NCBI GenBank assembly: GCA_023435305.1
Contig: JAEYRV010000063.1
Coordinates: 1-34,636, forward strand
Length of the DNA stretch: 34,636 nt
Origin: Bacillota bacterium
Lineage (GTDB): Bacteria > Bacillota > Clostridia > Acetivibrionales > DTU013
Direction of reading: 5' to 3'
The notes beneath the pieces are model-generated. The model was not told the origin of the DNA, did not search any database, and saw nothing but the letters and a program-made list of their open reading frames with translations. Within the stretch, counting starts at the first letter, position 1, and each line of letters starts with the position of its first letter. Shown piece by piece: positions 22,998 through 31,770 of the stretch. A program made the position numbers and the translations under genes.

Positions 22998-24419
22998 ATG
23001 CTCATGAAAAATCGAAATAGCATTTCGATCAAGGCACTGATTGTTTTTTTTATGTTAGCTATGTTCACATCTCTGATCGTCATTGCATACCTGGTATTTG
23101 TATGCTGGTTTACATCTGATGCACAGGATATGGCTGCAGCCGCAGTTTGTATCATAGCTGCTGTGCTGCTTTTGGCGGTCTTTGTATTCCATGTGGTCAC
23201 CAGCAGGATACTGAAGCCTGTGAACAGTCTGATACAGGTGGCAGAAGCGCTATCCTCCGGTGATTTTTCTAAAAGAGTCACGATAACCAAAGATGATGAA
23301 ATCGGGAGATTGTCTGAAAGCCTTAACAAGGTTGCCGATAAGATGCAGTTTCTCATAAACAACCTGGAAGCCAATGTTGCTGAGCGCACCGAGCAGCTGC
23401 ATTATCTGAGTATGCATGATTCACTGACGGGACTGTACAACAGAAGGTGCTTCGAGGAGAACCGCGAGAAGATTGATATTGCTGATAGTCTGCCCCTGTC
23501 TGTTATTTTCGCGGATATTAACGGATTGAAAATGACAAATGACATATTCGGACATGTTGCCGGGGATGAGCTGATAAGGAAATCATCTGAGATCCTTGTC
23601 AGGTCCTGCAGAGAAAATGATATGATCGCACGTATCGGCGGAGACGAGTTCATTATGCTTCTGCCAAGGACCAATGAGCAAGAAGCGGAAGGAGTTATTT
23701 CACGGATCAGAGCCGGCTTTATTGACGCAAAGGTTGCTGCGATCAAGTGCAGCATTTCTCTCGGCGCCGATACAAAAACCAGCCTGGATCAGCCGCTGGA
23801 GGAAATAATGTCCAATGCTGAAAATGCAATGTACAAAGACAAGACAATGAACCGTAAAACTGTTCACAGGGATATTATCGATACGATCATCGAAACTCTG
23901 GATGAAAAGAGTGATAATGTGAAGAGGCATTCCATCGCTGTCAGTATACTGTGCGGCAAGACCGGTGCAGCCTTAAAGCTGCCTGAGCCTGAAATCAACA
24001 AACTCGAACGTGCCGGCTATCTGCATGACATTGGGAAAATCATATTTGATGAAAGCTTTCTTAAGAAGGAAGTGCTTTCTGATGAGGAACAGGAAAAAAT
24101 GCGTCAGCATGCTGTAGCAGGATACCGTATCCTGAACCTGTTCGATGATACGCTGGATTTGGCTGAGTATATCTACAGTCATCACGAGAGATGGGATGGT
24201 CTTGGGTACCCGCGTGGGCTGTATGGAGAGCAGATCCCCATGATAGCAAGGATAATCTCTATTGTTGAAACATATGAGCGGGTGCTTAGCAGAGGAAAGC
24301 TTTCTATGGAGGAACGGAAAAAGGCTGCCGTTGAAGTAATAAATGAGGGAGCAGGCAGTCAATTTGATCCGCAAATTGCCGCGACGTTCATACGGATGAT
24401 AAGCGAAAGCAGAACATAG
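22998..24419 (+). CDS. HAMP-GGDEF-HD-GYP membrane protein (c-di-GMP synthase and phosphodiesterase)
   Basis: The protein is about 473 aa. ATG 22998 is 6 nt after AAGG; 22992 is too close to the SD and 23004 is also possible. Two membrane helices (about 11-38 and 47-68) with almost no external loop lead to HAMP (70-120) and a short coiled coil. GGDEF follows with intact RIGGDEF (Asp/Glu at 216-218) and the usual DSLTGLYNRR. The C-terminal HD-GYP has HDIGK (343-347), HHERWDG and GYP (403-405). Both catalytic sites look functional, so it could make or degrade c-di-GMP (or cleave pGpG) as conditions dictate. It follows the EAL protein, making a paired c-di-GMP locus. Confidence 0.92.
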   Translation: MLMKNRNSISIKALIVFFMLAMFTSLIVIAYLVFVCWFTSDAQDMAAAAVCIIAAVLLLAVFVFHVVTSRILKPVNSLIQVAEALSSGDFSKRVTITKDDEIGRLSESLNKVADKMQFLINNLEANVAERTEQLHYLSMHDSLTGLYNRRCFEENREKIDIADSLPLSVIFADINGLKMTNDIFGHVAGDELIRKSSEILVRSCRENDMIARIGGDEFIMLLPRTNEQEAEGVISRIRAGFIDAKVAAIKCSISLGADTKTSLDQPLEEIMSNAENAMYKDKTMNRKTVHRDIIDTIIETLDEKSDNVKRHSIAVSILCGKTGAALKLPEPEINKLERAGYLHDIGKIIFDESFLKKEVLSDEEQEKMRQHAVAGYRILNLFDDTLDLAEYIYSHHERWDGLGYPRGLYGEQIPMIARIISIVETYERVLSRGKLSMEERKKAAVEVINEGAGSQFDPQIAATFIRMISESRT

Positions 24420-24487
24420 CGAAGCGCAAGCGTAAGTTTAGGCGAAGTGCAAGACGGAGCGGAGTGCATGGCAGGGCGAAGCGCAAA

Positions 24488-24521
24488 ACCGAGCAAAGAA
24501 CTAGACCGAGCAAAGAACTAG
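24488..24521 (+). repeat. 17-bp tandem repeat, two copies
   Basis: ACCGAGCAAAGAACTAG occurs at 24488-24504 and 24505-24521. It is preceded (24421-24487) by degenerate GCGAAGCGCAA-type motifs and lies between convergent genes. No terminator was evident in this gap. Confidence 0.8.
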
Positions 24522-24541
24522 ATGGAGCGAACCACAAGTAC

Positions 24542-25768
24542 TCAGAAACCGGAAGGAATGTCCTGTTCCGATGCCTCAGATATACCTTCACCGGTTTCCG
24601 GAGCAATTGCCTCCGGGGCGCCCGCGGAGGCGAGCTCATTATATTGATCAGTAACATCTTCTATTACATCAGACCAAGTTATGTCCCATTTAGCCAAATA
24701 AGCTATCGGATCGGAGTGATCCGTGCCGCCAAGATACCTTGTTACATCTATATGCCCCCACAGCGTGCCCGAACCATCGGACTTTGCCGGCGACACTCCG
24801 AGTTGGTTTATGTAAAGATACTCGGCAGTCCTACGTATAATTTTTTTGTAAGAAATGTCAAAGTCGTTTTTAGTGCTCTCATGACACAGTTCAAGGTGAA
24901 TGAACTTATCATTGGCATATTGGCCGGCGCCCCAGGCTTTGTAATCGGGGTCCGCTACCTGGATGATCTCATCGGCGTCAATAAATTCATGCACGAAAGC
25001 ACTACGCCAGTTACTTTTTACATAATCAGCCTCAAACCGTGCACTGTCACCCGGATTGTCGGTATAGTGGAACACGACGCCCTGGTATTTTCCTACGCCA
25101 TCAATATACGGTGCCTGAGGCGCTGCGCCGACCCAATCCTTTTTCACTTCATACAGTGGTATGATTTCGACAGGAACGGTGTTTTCGCGTTCACTGCCTC
25201 CTCTGGAGGAGAGAGAATCCTGTTCCAGCAGCCTGTCTATCAGCGAGAGAGTTAAGGTATCGGCAACTCCATGCTGTTCAATACCATGTTTTTTCTGAAG
25301 CTGCATCAGCGCATTTTCTGTTAATGTATTAAATTCTCCCGTCGGTGCTGCCTTCATATAACCCAGAGTTTTAAGATCACTCTGCAGCTGTAATACCTGA
25401 TCTCCGGTATTTCCAGTCTGTAAACCGTCAGGCTTTGGTTTTGGTGGTGGAGCCGGCTTCGGTTTCGGCTTGAGCAATGAGTCGAGTTTATTATGTGTAA
25501 GTGTTGCTACGACGCCTGTAGTGGGTATTTTATATTTTTTCTGAAACTTTTTGACAGCAGTTACTGTTATATCGCCATAATACCCGGTCACAGCAGCAGA
25601 AAAGAAGCCAAGCTTTTTAAGGTTGAGCTGAAGTGTTTTTACTGCGCTGCCGCTCATGCCTTTTTTCAGAGTAGGTTTTGAAGCGGCGAGCGTACCCGAT
25701 GAAGCTATTAAAAATGCGAGTACCAGTATAATGCCTATTGAAATAAGCTTGATCGTGCGTTTTCTCAT
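24542..25768 (-). CDS. Secreted N-acetylmuramoyl-L-alanine amidase with two peptidoglycan-binding domains
   Basis: The protein is about 408 aa, from ATG 25768 (MRKRTIK). An ATG at 25801 adds 11 residues before the signal peptide. A signal peptide (to about GTLAAS) leads to PG_binding_1 repeat 1 (about 27-88), a Pro/Lys linker (KPKPAPPPKPKP), PG_binding_1 repeat 2 (about 105-165) and an Amidase_2/PGRP-like domain (about 210-375). Candidate Zn ligands are His in VVFHYTDNPG, His in FIHLELCHES and a late His/Asp in GHIDVTRYLGGTDHSDP. It should cut the amide between MurNAc and L-Ala. The acidic C-terminal tail is low-complexity. A role in lysis, germination or cell separation cannot be resolved. 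Confidence 0.88.
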   Translation of the reverse strand: MRKRTIKLISIGIILVLAFLIASSGTLAASKPTLKKGMSGSAVKTLQLNLKKLGFFSAAVTGYYGDITVTAVKKFQKKYKIPTTGVVATLTHNKLDSLLKPKPKPAPPPKPKPDGLQTGNTGDQVLQLQSDLKTLGYMKAAPTGEFNTLTENALMQLQKKHGIEQHGVADTLTLSLIDRLLEQDSLSSRGGSERENTVPVEIIPLYEVKKDWVGAAPQAPYIDGVGKYQGVVFHYTDNPGDSARFEADYVKSNWRSAFVHEFIDADEIIQVADPDYKAWGAGQYANDKFIHLELCHESTKNDFDISYKKIIRRTAEYLYINQLGVSPAKSDGSGTLWGHIDVTRYLGGTDHSDPIAYLAKWDITWSDVIEDVTDQYNELASAGAPEAIAPETGEGISEASEQDIPSGF

Positions 25769-25994
25769 CACTTTTGCCCCCGGGATAATTGATATTGTCA
25801 CTGGCGAATTTTATCGATATATAAAATATTTTATCATATTTTTGCCATAGTTGGAATGTGTAATTTAAAACAATTTACATAATAAGATGTTCAAGTATGC
25901 TGGAAAAGCAGACTCTACCCCCATTGTCACTAACTATGGAACTTAATCCAACAAATCCACATGCAGAACTTTACCTTACAAAGATTCTTGCTGT

Positions 25995-26143
25995 CTGGAT
26001 GAATTCGCAAGTAGGGGCAGCCCACCATAGCCAAACTGGATGAATTTGCAAGTAGGGGCGGCATATCTCGGTCAAACTGGATGAAATTGCAAGTAGGGGC
26101 AGCACACCTCAGCCAAAGTGGATGAATTTTCAAGTAGGGGCAG
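25995..26143 (+). repeat. 41-bp tandem repeat array, four units
   Basis: Units begin at 25995, 26036, 26077 and 26118, with an exact 41-bp period. The 26-bp conserved part (CTGGATGAATTTGCAAGTAG then GGGCAG) is followed by a 15-bp part that also resembles itself (consensus near CACACCTCAGCCAAA). The period is not a multiple of three, and I see no coding sense. The array sits in an 824-bp gap between the amidase and the MFS gene. Confidence 0.9.
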
Positions 26144-26258
26144 GAAAACTACTTATTTTATTGTAATTAATCCATGTATAGTGTACATAATTCGGGTTAT
26201 TCTGTGTTATGTCATCATGTTATAGCAAAATTTCTGCCCCTACCTGAAAATTCATCCA
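26119..26258. repeat. 25-bp inverted repeat, 24/25 match, 90-bp interior
   Basis: The last array unit (26119-26143, TGGATGAATTTTCAAGTAGG...) returns inverted at 26234-26258 with one mismatch. The interior 26144-26233 is AT-rich with no ORF or SD. The whole could be a MITE-like element or fold as a long hairpin RNA; nothing identifies a transposase. Confidence 0.8.
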
Positions 26259-26355
26259 AGTTGATTTTATAGTGAAGCGAAAGAAGACAGGAGTATGGCT
26301 GATTGACATTCAGACTGCTTCGTGAACAGCTCCGGACCGGATCACTTGCTCTGGT

Positions 26356-26422
26356 TGGCCATATTTCTAACTACGGGTAGGGAGCATCCTGCCGTGTGGT
26401 CAAGTTTTCAACTACGGGCAGG
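26356..26422 (+). repeat. Two diverged 41-bp-spaced units
   Basis: TTTCTAACTACGGGTAGG and TTTTCAACTACGGGCAGG sit in units starting at TGG 26356 and TGG 26397, again 41 bp apart. They resemble the TTTTCAAGTAGGGGCAGG core of the main array, so they are probably older or diverged members. The rest of 26259-26355 and 26423-26523 holds nothing I can name. Confidence 0.6.
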
Positions 26423-26523
26423 CGAACATGACGGACAATACTGGATGGAAAACTCAGCGGATTATCTGCTGTTCTACGCCGGAAAGTAGCAGGATTGGCT
26501 GATTTCTGGAAAATAACGCTATA

Positions 26524-26552
26524 TTGCCGCCGGGCTGAGGGCGTTGTATAAT
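26524..26552 (+). promoter_or_regulatory. Promoter of the MFS gene
   Basis: TTGCCG (26524-26529), a 17-bp spacer and TATAAT (26547-26552) lie about 40 bp before the MFS ATG. Confidence 0.65.
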
Positions 26553-26592
26553 TGAAGTGATAATCAGCAAATGAAAGGACCATAATATTTAT

Positions 26593-27903
26593 ATGATCCC
26601 GGTATTGAAAAATCCGCTGCAGACTGTACGCCGCAAATATGCCGATATTGCCGCTGGCCCGGCCGGAAGCGCATTGCTTCTGTTTACCCTTGAGGGCATA
26701 TTGTTCACACTGATAAACAACTTGATCAACAATAATAACAACCTTTTTGCTATGAGACTTGGAGCCAGTGACATGGAGATCAGTCTGATGACTACATTCT
26801 CCCAGATCGCAGGCCTTATTTTTCTTATACCCGGCGCAATCATGACTGATCGCCTGGCCAATAAGAGGCGTATGGTAATAGCCGCTCTTTCCATGCTTGC
26901 TGTATCATACCTGATGATAGGATTTGTGCCGGCATTTGGAGCATACAGGTTTACAGCCTTCCTGATTCTTCTGAGCATATCAGTATGCCCCCTTACGGTT
27001 TATAACACTTCATGGCAGGCTTATTTTTCCGATGTCATTGCGTTGGAGAACAGGAACCGCGTTTTATCAAGCAGAACAGCAGGGACATTTCTGGCTGGTA
27101 TTGCAGTATCAATAGCCACCGGATATCTGCTTGCTTCCGCTGCAGAGACTGAAGCCAAGATCAGGATGCATCAGATATTTTTCTGGGTAGCCTGTGTGAT
27201 GCTGATGATCCAGATATTTGTCCTTACCAGGATAAAGAACACCGGCAGCGGGGTGCAGACAGTGATCAGGCTGAAGGACCTGACCAAGGCAGTCTCGGAA
27301 TTATTCAAAAGCAAAAAATTCCTCGGCTTTTTTGGAGTTGCATTGTTTTTCTACCTGTGCTGGCAGATCGACTGGACGCTGTACTTTATCGGACAGGTAC
27401 GTTATCTGAACATGAATGAAGCCTGGCTGAGCTATGTTGGAATAGGAGGCACACTGGTCCAGTTTCTTTCAGTGGGCTTTTGGAGCAAGCTAAATGAGAA
27501 AAAGGGCGTCAGGTTCGGAATAATTCCCGGAGGACTGACACTTATCGGCTGCCCTATTGCTATGATCATCTCTACCAGCCTTCCGATATCCATGGGCCCC
27601 ACGGTGTTTTTGATCCTTCATACCATATGTAATATACCATTTGCCACGATACCGCTCAATATTCTCCAGTGTCTGCTGGAGGTCATTCCGGAAAAAAACA
27701 AGACCCTCAGCATTTCGTTATATACAGTTTTTATTTCACTTTCCAACGCATTCATGCCAATGCTGGGAGTAAAGCTTTACAATGCATTGGGCGGAGATCT
27801 GAATGCGTTTCAGCTCACATTTGTGATCATATTCTTCATACGGGTCATATCCATGGGGCTTTGGGTGCTCCGCTGGCTGCTGCTCCGAGGGGAAGAAAAA
27901 TAA
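26593..27903 (+). CDS. MFS transporter
   Basis: The protein is 436 aa with about 12 hydrophobic helices in two halves. The loop between TM2 and TM3 has a MFS motif-A-like pattern (GAIMTDRLANKRRMVIA). The first helix contains an unusual Asn run (NNLINNNNN). A central polar loop (about 215-240) separates the halves. AAAGGA lies 13 nt from the ATG, a rather long spacing. No substrate can be read from the sequence, and the flanking genes do not help. A sugar, peptide or drug exporter are equally possible. Confidence 0.8.
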   Translation: MIPVLKNPLQTVRRKYADIAAGPAGSALLLFTLEGILFTLINNLINNNNNLFAMRLGASDMEISLMTTFSQIAGLIFLIPGAIMTDRLANKRRMVIAALSMLAVSYLMIGFVPAFGAYRFTAFLILLSISVCPLTVYNTSWQAYFSDVIALENRNRVLSSRTAGTFLAGIAVSIATGYLLASAAETEAKIRMHQIFFWVACVMLMIQIFVLTRIKNTGSGVQTVIRLKDLTKAVSELFKSKKFLGFFGVALFFYLCWQIDWTLYFIGQVRYLNMNEAWLSYVGIGGTLVQFLSVGFWSKLNEKKGVRFGIIPGGLTLIGCPIAMIISTSLPISMGPTVFLILHTICNIPFATIPLNILQCLLEVIPEKNKTLSISLYTVFISLSNAFMPMLGVKLYNALGGDLNAFQLTFVIIFFIRVISMGLWVLRWLLLRGEEK

Positions 27904-28192
27904 AACTTGCCTGACGGCTAGACAATCAAACAGTTTAATTATAACAGCCCCAAAACTGCTAAATAAGCACATATTTGCTGTGGGCAAAACAGGCGTAAGT
28001 TTACGCCCATAGAAAAACATGCTATAAAACCGCACACCGCACATCAGAATAATGAGATTGATTAGCATATTCTTTATGAATTTCCCATATACTTAAAATC
28101 GATAAAAATTGATGCGTTCTATTGTGATATGCAGCATGATGCGGCGTTTGTATGTCATTGAATGTCGATTGGACGGTTAGAATTTTAACATT
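27904..28192. other. Gene-free stretch with a small hairpin
   Basis: No ORF with an SD was found. GGCGTAA (27992-27998) and TTACGCC (28001-28007) form a tight 7-bp hairpin. On the plus strand no T-run follows; on the minus strand a TGTTTTG follows. TGGGC/GCCCA nearby could form an alternative pairing. I cannot assign a role. Confidence 0.4.
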
Positions 28193-28222
28193 TTGTTCAT
28201 AATTAATCTATGTAACTATGAT
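28193..28222 (+). promoter_or_regulatory. Possible promoter of the M23 peptidase gene
   Basis: TTGTTC (28193-28198), an 18-bp spacer and TATGAT (28217-28222) lie about 75 bp before the start codon in an AT-rich region. Confidence 0.45.
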
Positions 28223-28300
28223 ATAAAATAAAAGGCTGTTATTTTCGTTTATTTTCATTATTTATAGTTACAAAATTTATCCATACATAACGGAGAAGAT

Positions 28301-29647
28301 ATGATGAAATTTGACAAAAGAATATTAATGATACCAATGGTGGTTATTACTACAGTTATTGTCGTTGTAATGCTTATAAGGTCAACAAAGGCTTTTGAAG
28401 TCCTCATGGATGACAAGTCTGTAGGGATAGTGGAAAGCCAGGAGGTTTTCGGCAGTTTGGTGGAGGATATCAAAAAAGGTGCGGAGAGCCGCTATGGTAC
28501 TGAAATAATTGTTACAAATAAAATTGATTATAAAGAGGTATTTCTCCCCGATAATAACAGGATAATAGATGCCACATCACAGACATCCCTCTCAGAGGTA
28601 GAAAAACAGGTAGTATTGAAGGCGAAGGTATACGCGATCAATGTAGACGGCAAGGACATAGCTTTACTGAAGGATAAGGCAGCAGCCGAAGGACTGCTTG
28701 ATAGAGTTAAGGCTCCTTATGTGGAAAGCGCTGCCGACGGTGTGATCACAGCTTTTGCTGAGAATGTAAATGTTATTGAACGAGTCGTTTTAAGCGAGGA
28801 ACTGAATAAGCTGCAGGAACCGGAGGCTGTTTACAACACAATTACAAAAGAGAATGAGGCAATCCGCAAGTATGTTGTGAAGGAAGGCGATACTGTCAGT
28901 GAAATTGCTGAAGAGCTTGGGGTTAGCCAGAAAGACATCATAAAAGCCAATCCGGATATGAATGTTGACAGGATATCCATCGGCCAGGAGCTGAGCCTCA
29001 CTGTCCCAAGATATATGATCAATATAAAGCAGAGTACGGTAAAGGAATATGAAGATACTGTGCCGTATGATGTTGCCTATGAAGAATCGGATGAGCTTTA
29101 TAAGGGAAATACCGAGGTCAAGGTCGAAGGGGTGGAAGGGAAGAAGCAGGTAAAAGCCGAGTTGATCAGCATAAATGGCATACCGGAGGAAACCAGGATA
29201 TTAAATGAGATAATAACGCTGGCGCCAAAAGCTGCAGTTGTTTTGCAGGGTACGAAGCCAAGGCCGCGGACGCTGGCATTCGGTGTATTCAACTGGCCAA
29301 GCAGGGGCAGCATCACATCCCGGTTTGGAGAGAGATGGGGAGAGCAGCATTCAGGTATAGATATAGGAGCGCCTTTAGGCTCGCCAAACAAGGCGGCCGA
29401 CGGAGGCGTGGTGAAGTTCGCCGGCTGGAGCGGCAATTACGGAAAGCTCGTTATAATTGATCATGAAAATGGCTATACCACATATTATGGCCACAACAAT
29501 ACCATTAAGGTTAAGGTCGGGCAGAGAGTAGCCCGCGGTGAAGTCATAGGCACGGTTGGAGAGACTGGCAGAGCTACCGGCCCTCATCTGCATTTTGAGG
29601 TACGAAAGAACGGAAAACCTGTCAATCCGCTGAAGTACATTAACTGA
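28301..29647 (+). CDS. Membrane-anchored M23 (LytM) endopeptidase with LysM and G5 domains
   Basis: The protein is 448 aa. GGAG lies 5 nt before ATG 28301; the adjacent ATG 28304 also fits. An N-terminal helix (about 7-27) anchors or exports it. A mixed region (30-185) precedes a LysM (about 190-235; YVVKEGDTVSEIAEELGVS) and a G5-like domain (about 238-318). The C-terminal M23 domain (about 330-446) has HSGIDIG, YYGH and HLHFEV, the Zn-binding His/Asp set. It should cut peptide cross-links in peptidoglycan outside the membrane. The LysM-G5-M23 order is common in clostridial cell-wall and spore-related hydrolases. Confidence 0.92.
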   Translation: MMKFDKRILMIPMVVITTVIVVVMLIRSTKAFEVLMDDKSVGIVESQEVFGSLVEDIKKGAESRYGTEIIVTNKIDYKEVFLPDNNRIIDATSQTSLSEVEKQVVLKAKVYAINVDGKDIALLKDKAAAEGLLDRVKAPYVESAADGVITAFAENVNVIERVVLSEELNKLQEPEAVYNTITKENEAIRKYVVKEGDTVSEIAEELGVSQKDIIKANPDMNVDRISIGQELSLTVPRYMINIKQSTVKEYEDTVPYDVAYEESDELYKGNTEVKVEGVEGKKQVKAELISINGIPEETRILNEIITLAPKAAVVLQGTKPRPRTLAFGVFNWPSRGSITSRFGERWGEQHSGIDIGAPLGSPNKAADGGVVKFAGWSGNYGKLVIIDHENGYTTYYGHNNTIKVKVGQRVARGEVIGTVGETGRATGPHLHFEVRKNGKPVNPLKYIN

Positions 29648-29689
29648 CGCATTAATACAAGTAATTTGGGGCAATAGTCAAAAATCAAT

Positions 29690-29747
29690 AAAAACTTCAA
29701 GGACTTGCACTCTTTTAATAAGCGTGTACAGTGCTTGAAGTTTTTTT
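29690..29747 (+). terminator. Terminator after the M23 gene
   Basis: AAAAACTTCAAG (29690-29701) pairs with CTTGAAG plus T-run (29734-29747) across an unusually long 32-nt loop that itself contains short complementary bits (GCAC/GTGT). The seven-T tail fits an intrinsic terminator. Confidence 0.7.
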
Positions 29748-29810
29748 CTTCATAAAATCTACACATCATCATGGTAAAATCCAAAGAAAAACACTTACGG
29801 AGTGATAAAA

Positions 29811-30338
29811 ATGGGTGATACAAGGAAGAACAACAAGAAGATTCAGACAGCTCAGAAAGCTCAGAAAGCCAGGAGAATGACATTTGCCGTTATTGGGCTG
29901 ATTGCAGCTGTGGCTGCCGGCTTAATAACCATTAAGGTGATCAATGGAGTGAAGGATGGCACAGCATACGCGGCCGGTGACCTGAAAATATTGAAGAGTG
30001 AGATCACAGAAACCGTTAAATTCTATCCATATAAGGCCGGCGGCACAAAAATGGAGGTTCTGGCCGTAAAGGCAAGCGACGGAACAGTCAGGACAGCATT
30101 CAACACATGCCAGGTCTGCTATGATTCAGGCAGGGGCTATTATGAGCAGGAGGGTGATGAGCTGGTATGCCAGAACTGCGGCAACAGGTTCCAGCTCGAT
30201 CAGATAGAGAAAATGAAGGGCGGCTGTAATCCGGTGCCGATCCTGGAAGAATATAAAACAGACGATGGCACAAGCATTACAGTACCGCAGTCATTACTTC
30301 AAGAGGCCAGTGTATTGTTTGGCAACTGGAAAAAATAA
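29811..30338 (+). CDS. DUF2318 (FtrD-like) Cys-motif membrane protein
   Basis: The protein is 175 aa, from ATG 29811, 8 nt after GGAG; the GTG at 29802 overlaps the SD. A basic N-terminus and one membrane helix (about 23-44) present the rest outside. The DUF2318 core has two CxxC pairs: NTCQVCYDSGRGYY and LVCQNCGNRF. These likely bind a metal or Fe-S centre; some relatives are linked to ferrous iron or copper transport (FtrD). It lies 35 nt upstream of the HMA-SafE-cupredoxin gene in a copper cluster, so copper is the more likely ligand here (inference). Confidence 0.85.
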   Translation: MGDTRKNNKKIQTAQKAQKARRMTFAVIGLIAAVAAGLITIKVINGVKDGTAYAAGDLKILKSEITETVKFYPYKAGGTKMEVLAVKASDGTVRTAFNTCQVCYDSGRGYYEQEGDELVCQNCGNRFQLDQIEKMKGGCNPVPILEEYKTDDGTSITVPQSLLQEASVLFGNWKK

Positions 30339-30373
30339 CAGCTCAGACGGTATCTGTATTCGGGAGGTGTTGG

Positions 30374-31768
30374 ATGGAAAGACAATTGATACGTAAAGTG
30401 ATCAAGGTTGGCGGTATGACATGTGCCAACTGTGAAATGATAATCGAGAATGTGCTGAGAAAGCTTGAGGGAGTCATTGAGGCCAAGGCTGTTTTCAGCA
30501 ATTCCAAGGTTTATGTCACATATGATGCCAATGTTTTAGGACTGGAGCAAATCACCGGCACGATAGAAGGACTGGAATATGAGATCAAAGATAAACCGGA
30601 TGAGGTGACGGCTTCTGCAGAAGACAAAATGCCGGCAAATCAGCTGTTGGGGATAGGGATCATCATTCTGGCTCTCTATGTTATTGTAAAAAACACGATT
30701 GGCTTCAACTTCATTCCTGAGGTCAACCAATCTATGGGGTACGGGTTGCTGTTCATTGTTGGGCTGCTGACCTCAGTGCATTGCGTTGCGATGTGCGGAG
30801 GGATAAACCTGTCCCAATGTGTATCCTATAAGTATGGCGTTAGTGCCGTTGTGGCCACCAGTGATAACAGTGCAAATAGTGCCGGCCCGGTCGGAACCGG
30901 CAAGCTTGCCAGAATGAAGCCAAGCATATTGTATAACGGAGGCAGAGTCATATCATACACTGTGATAGGCGGCATAGTGGGAGCATTAGGTTCGGTTGTC
31001 AGCTTTTCAGGTGCCGCGAAGGGGATCGTTGCGATCATATCCGGGCTGTTCATGGTTATAATGGGACTGAATATGCTCAATATCTTTCCGTGGCTCAGAA
31101 AGCTGAATCCCAGGATGCCGAAGATATTTGGAAACAAGATATATAACAACAATGGAAAGTATGGGCCATTTTTTGTTGGACTGCTCAATGGCTTGATGCC
31201 GTGCGGACCGCTGCAGGCAATGCAGCTTTATGCACTGGGTACAGGGAGCTTTGCTGCCGGTGCGCTGTCCATGTTCATATTCAGCATAGGCACTGTGCCG
31301 CTGATGTTTGGACTTGGTGCTTTAAGTTCCATCCTCACCGGTAAATTTACACACAAGATGCTCAGATTCAGTGCAGTACTCGTGATAGTGCTTGGAGTTG
31401 TAATGGCAAACCGCGGTCTTGCTTTATCGGGAGTCAATACAGCAGTTGCTTCTTCAGCTCCGGCAGCCGGGAATATCGCCCGGATACAAGGCGATGTACA
31501 GGTCGTGACAACGGTGCTTGAATCAGGCAGATATACGCCCATTGTTGTGCAAAAGGGTATCCCGCTGAAATGGACCATCAAAGTTGGAAAGGGCGATCTC
31601 AATGGCTGCAACAATCCGATTACGGTTCCCCTGTATGGCATACAGAAAAAACTCGAAGTAGGTGATAATGTTATTGAATTTACACCTGACTCCGAAGGAA
31701 ATATTCAATACACCTGTTGGATGGGTATGATCAGAAGCAATATCACAGTGGTGTCTGATTTGTCGTAG
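30374..31768 (+). CDS. HMA / TauE-SafE-like membrane domain / cupredoxin fusion, probable copper handling
   Basis: The protein is 464 aa, with SD GGGAGG before ATG 30374. The N-terminal heavy-metal-associated domain (about 8-72) has GGMTCANCE, a CxxC copper site. A SafE/COG2836-type membrane domain (about 88-350) follows, with paired Cys motifs AMCGGIN and LMPCGPLQ, reminiscent of DsbD/CcdA. The C-terminus (about 370-464) is cupredoxin-like, with GCNNPITVP and YTCWMGM offering Cys and Met ligands. The order suggests copper capture inside, passage or redox handling in the membrane, and an extracellular copper site. It lies between the DUF2318 gene and copA. Confidence 0.87.
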   Translation: MERQLIRKVIKVGGMTCANCEMIIENVLRKLEGVIEAKAVFSNSKVYVTYDANVLGLEQITGTIEGLEYEIKDKPDEVTASAEDKMPANQLLGIGIIILALYVIVKNTIGFNFIPEVNQSMGYGLLFIVGLLTSVHCVAMCGGINLSQCVSYKYGVSAVVATSDNSANSAGPVGTGKLARMKPSILYNGGRVISYTVIGGIVGALGSVVSFSGAAKGIVAIISGLFMVIMGLNMLNIFPWLRKLNPRMPKIFGNKIYNNNGKYGPFFVGLLNGLMPCGPLQAMQLYALGTGSFAAGALSMFIFSIGTVPLMFGLGALSSILTGKFTHKMLRFSAVLVIVLGVVMANRGLALSGVNTAVASSAPAAGNIARIQGDVQVVTTVLESGRYTPIVVQKGIPLKWTIKVGKGDLNGCNNPITVPLYGIQKKLEVGDNVIEFTPDSEGNIQYTCWMGMIRSNITVVSDLS

Positions 31769-31770
31769 AT

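Noticed and set aside
24464..25255. 263-codon plus-strand frame opposite the amidase
   Set aside because: The minus strand encodes a full signal peptide, two PG_binding_1 repeats and amidase motifs; the plus frame has none.
25995..26143. CRISPR array (26-bp repeat with 15-bp spacers)
   Set aside because: The 15-bp parts resemble each other and are far too short for spacers, repeats drift between units, and no cas genes are present. It is a 41-bp tandem repeat.
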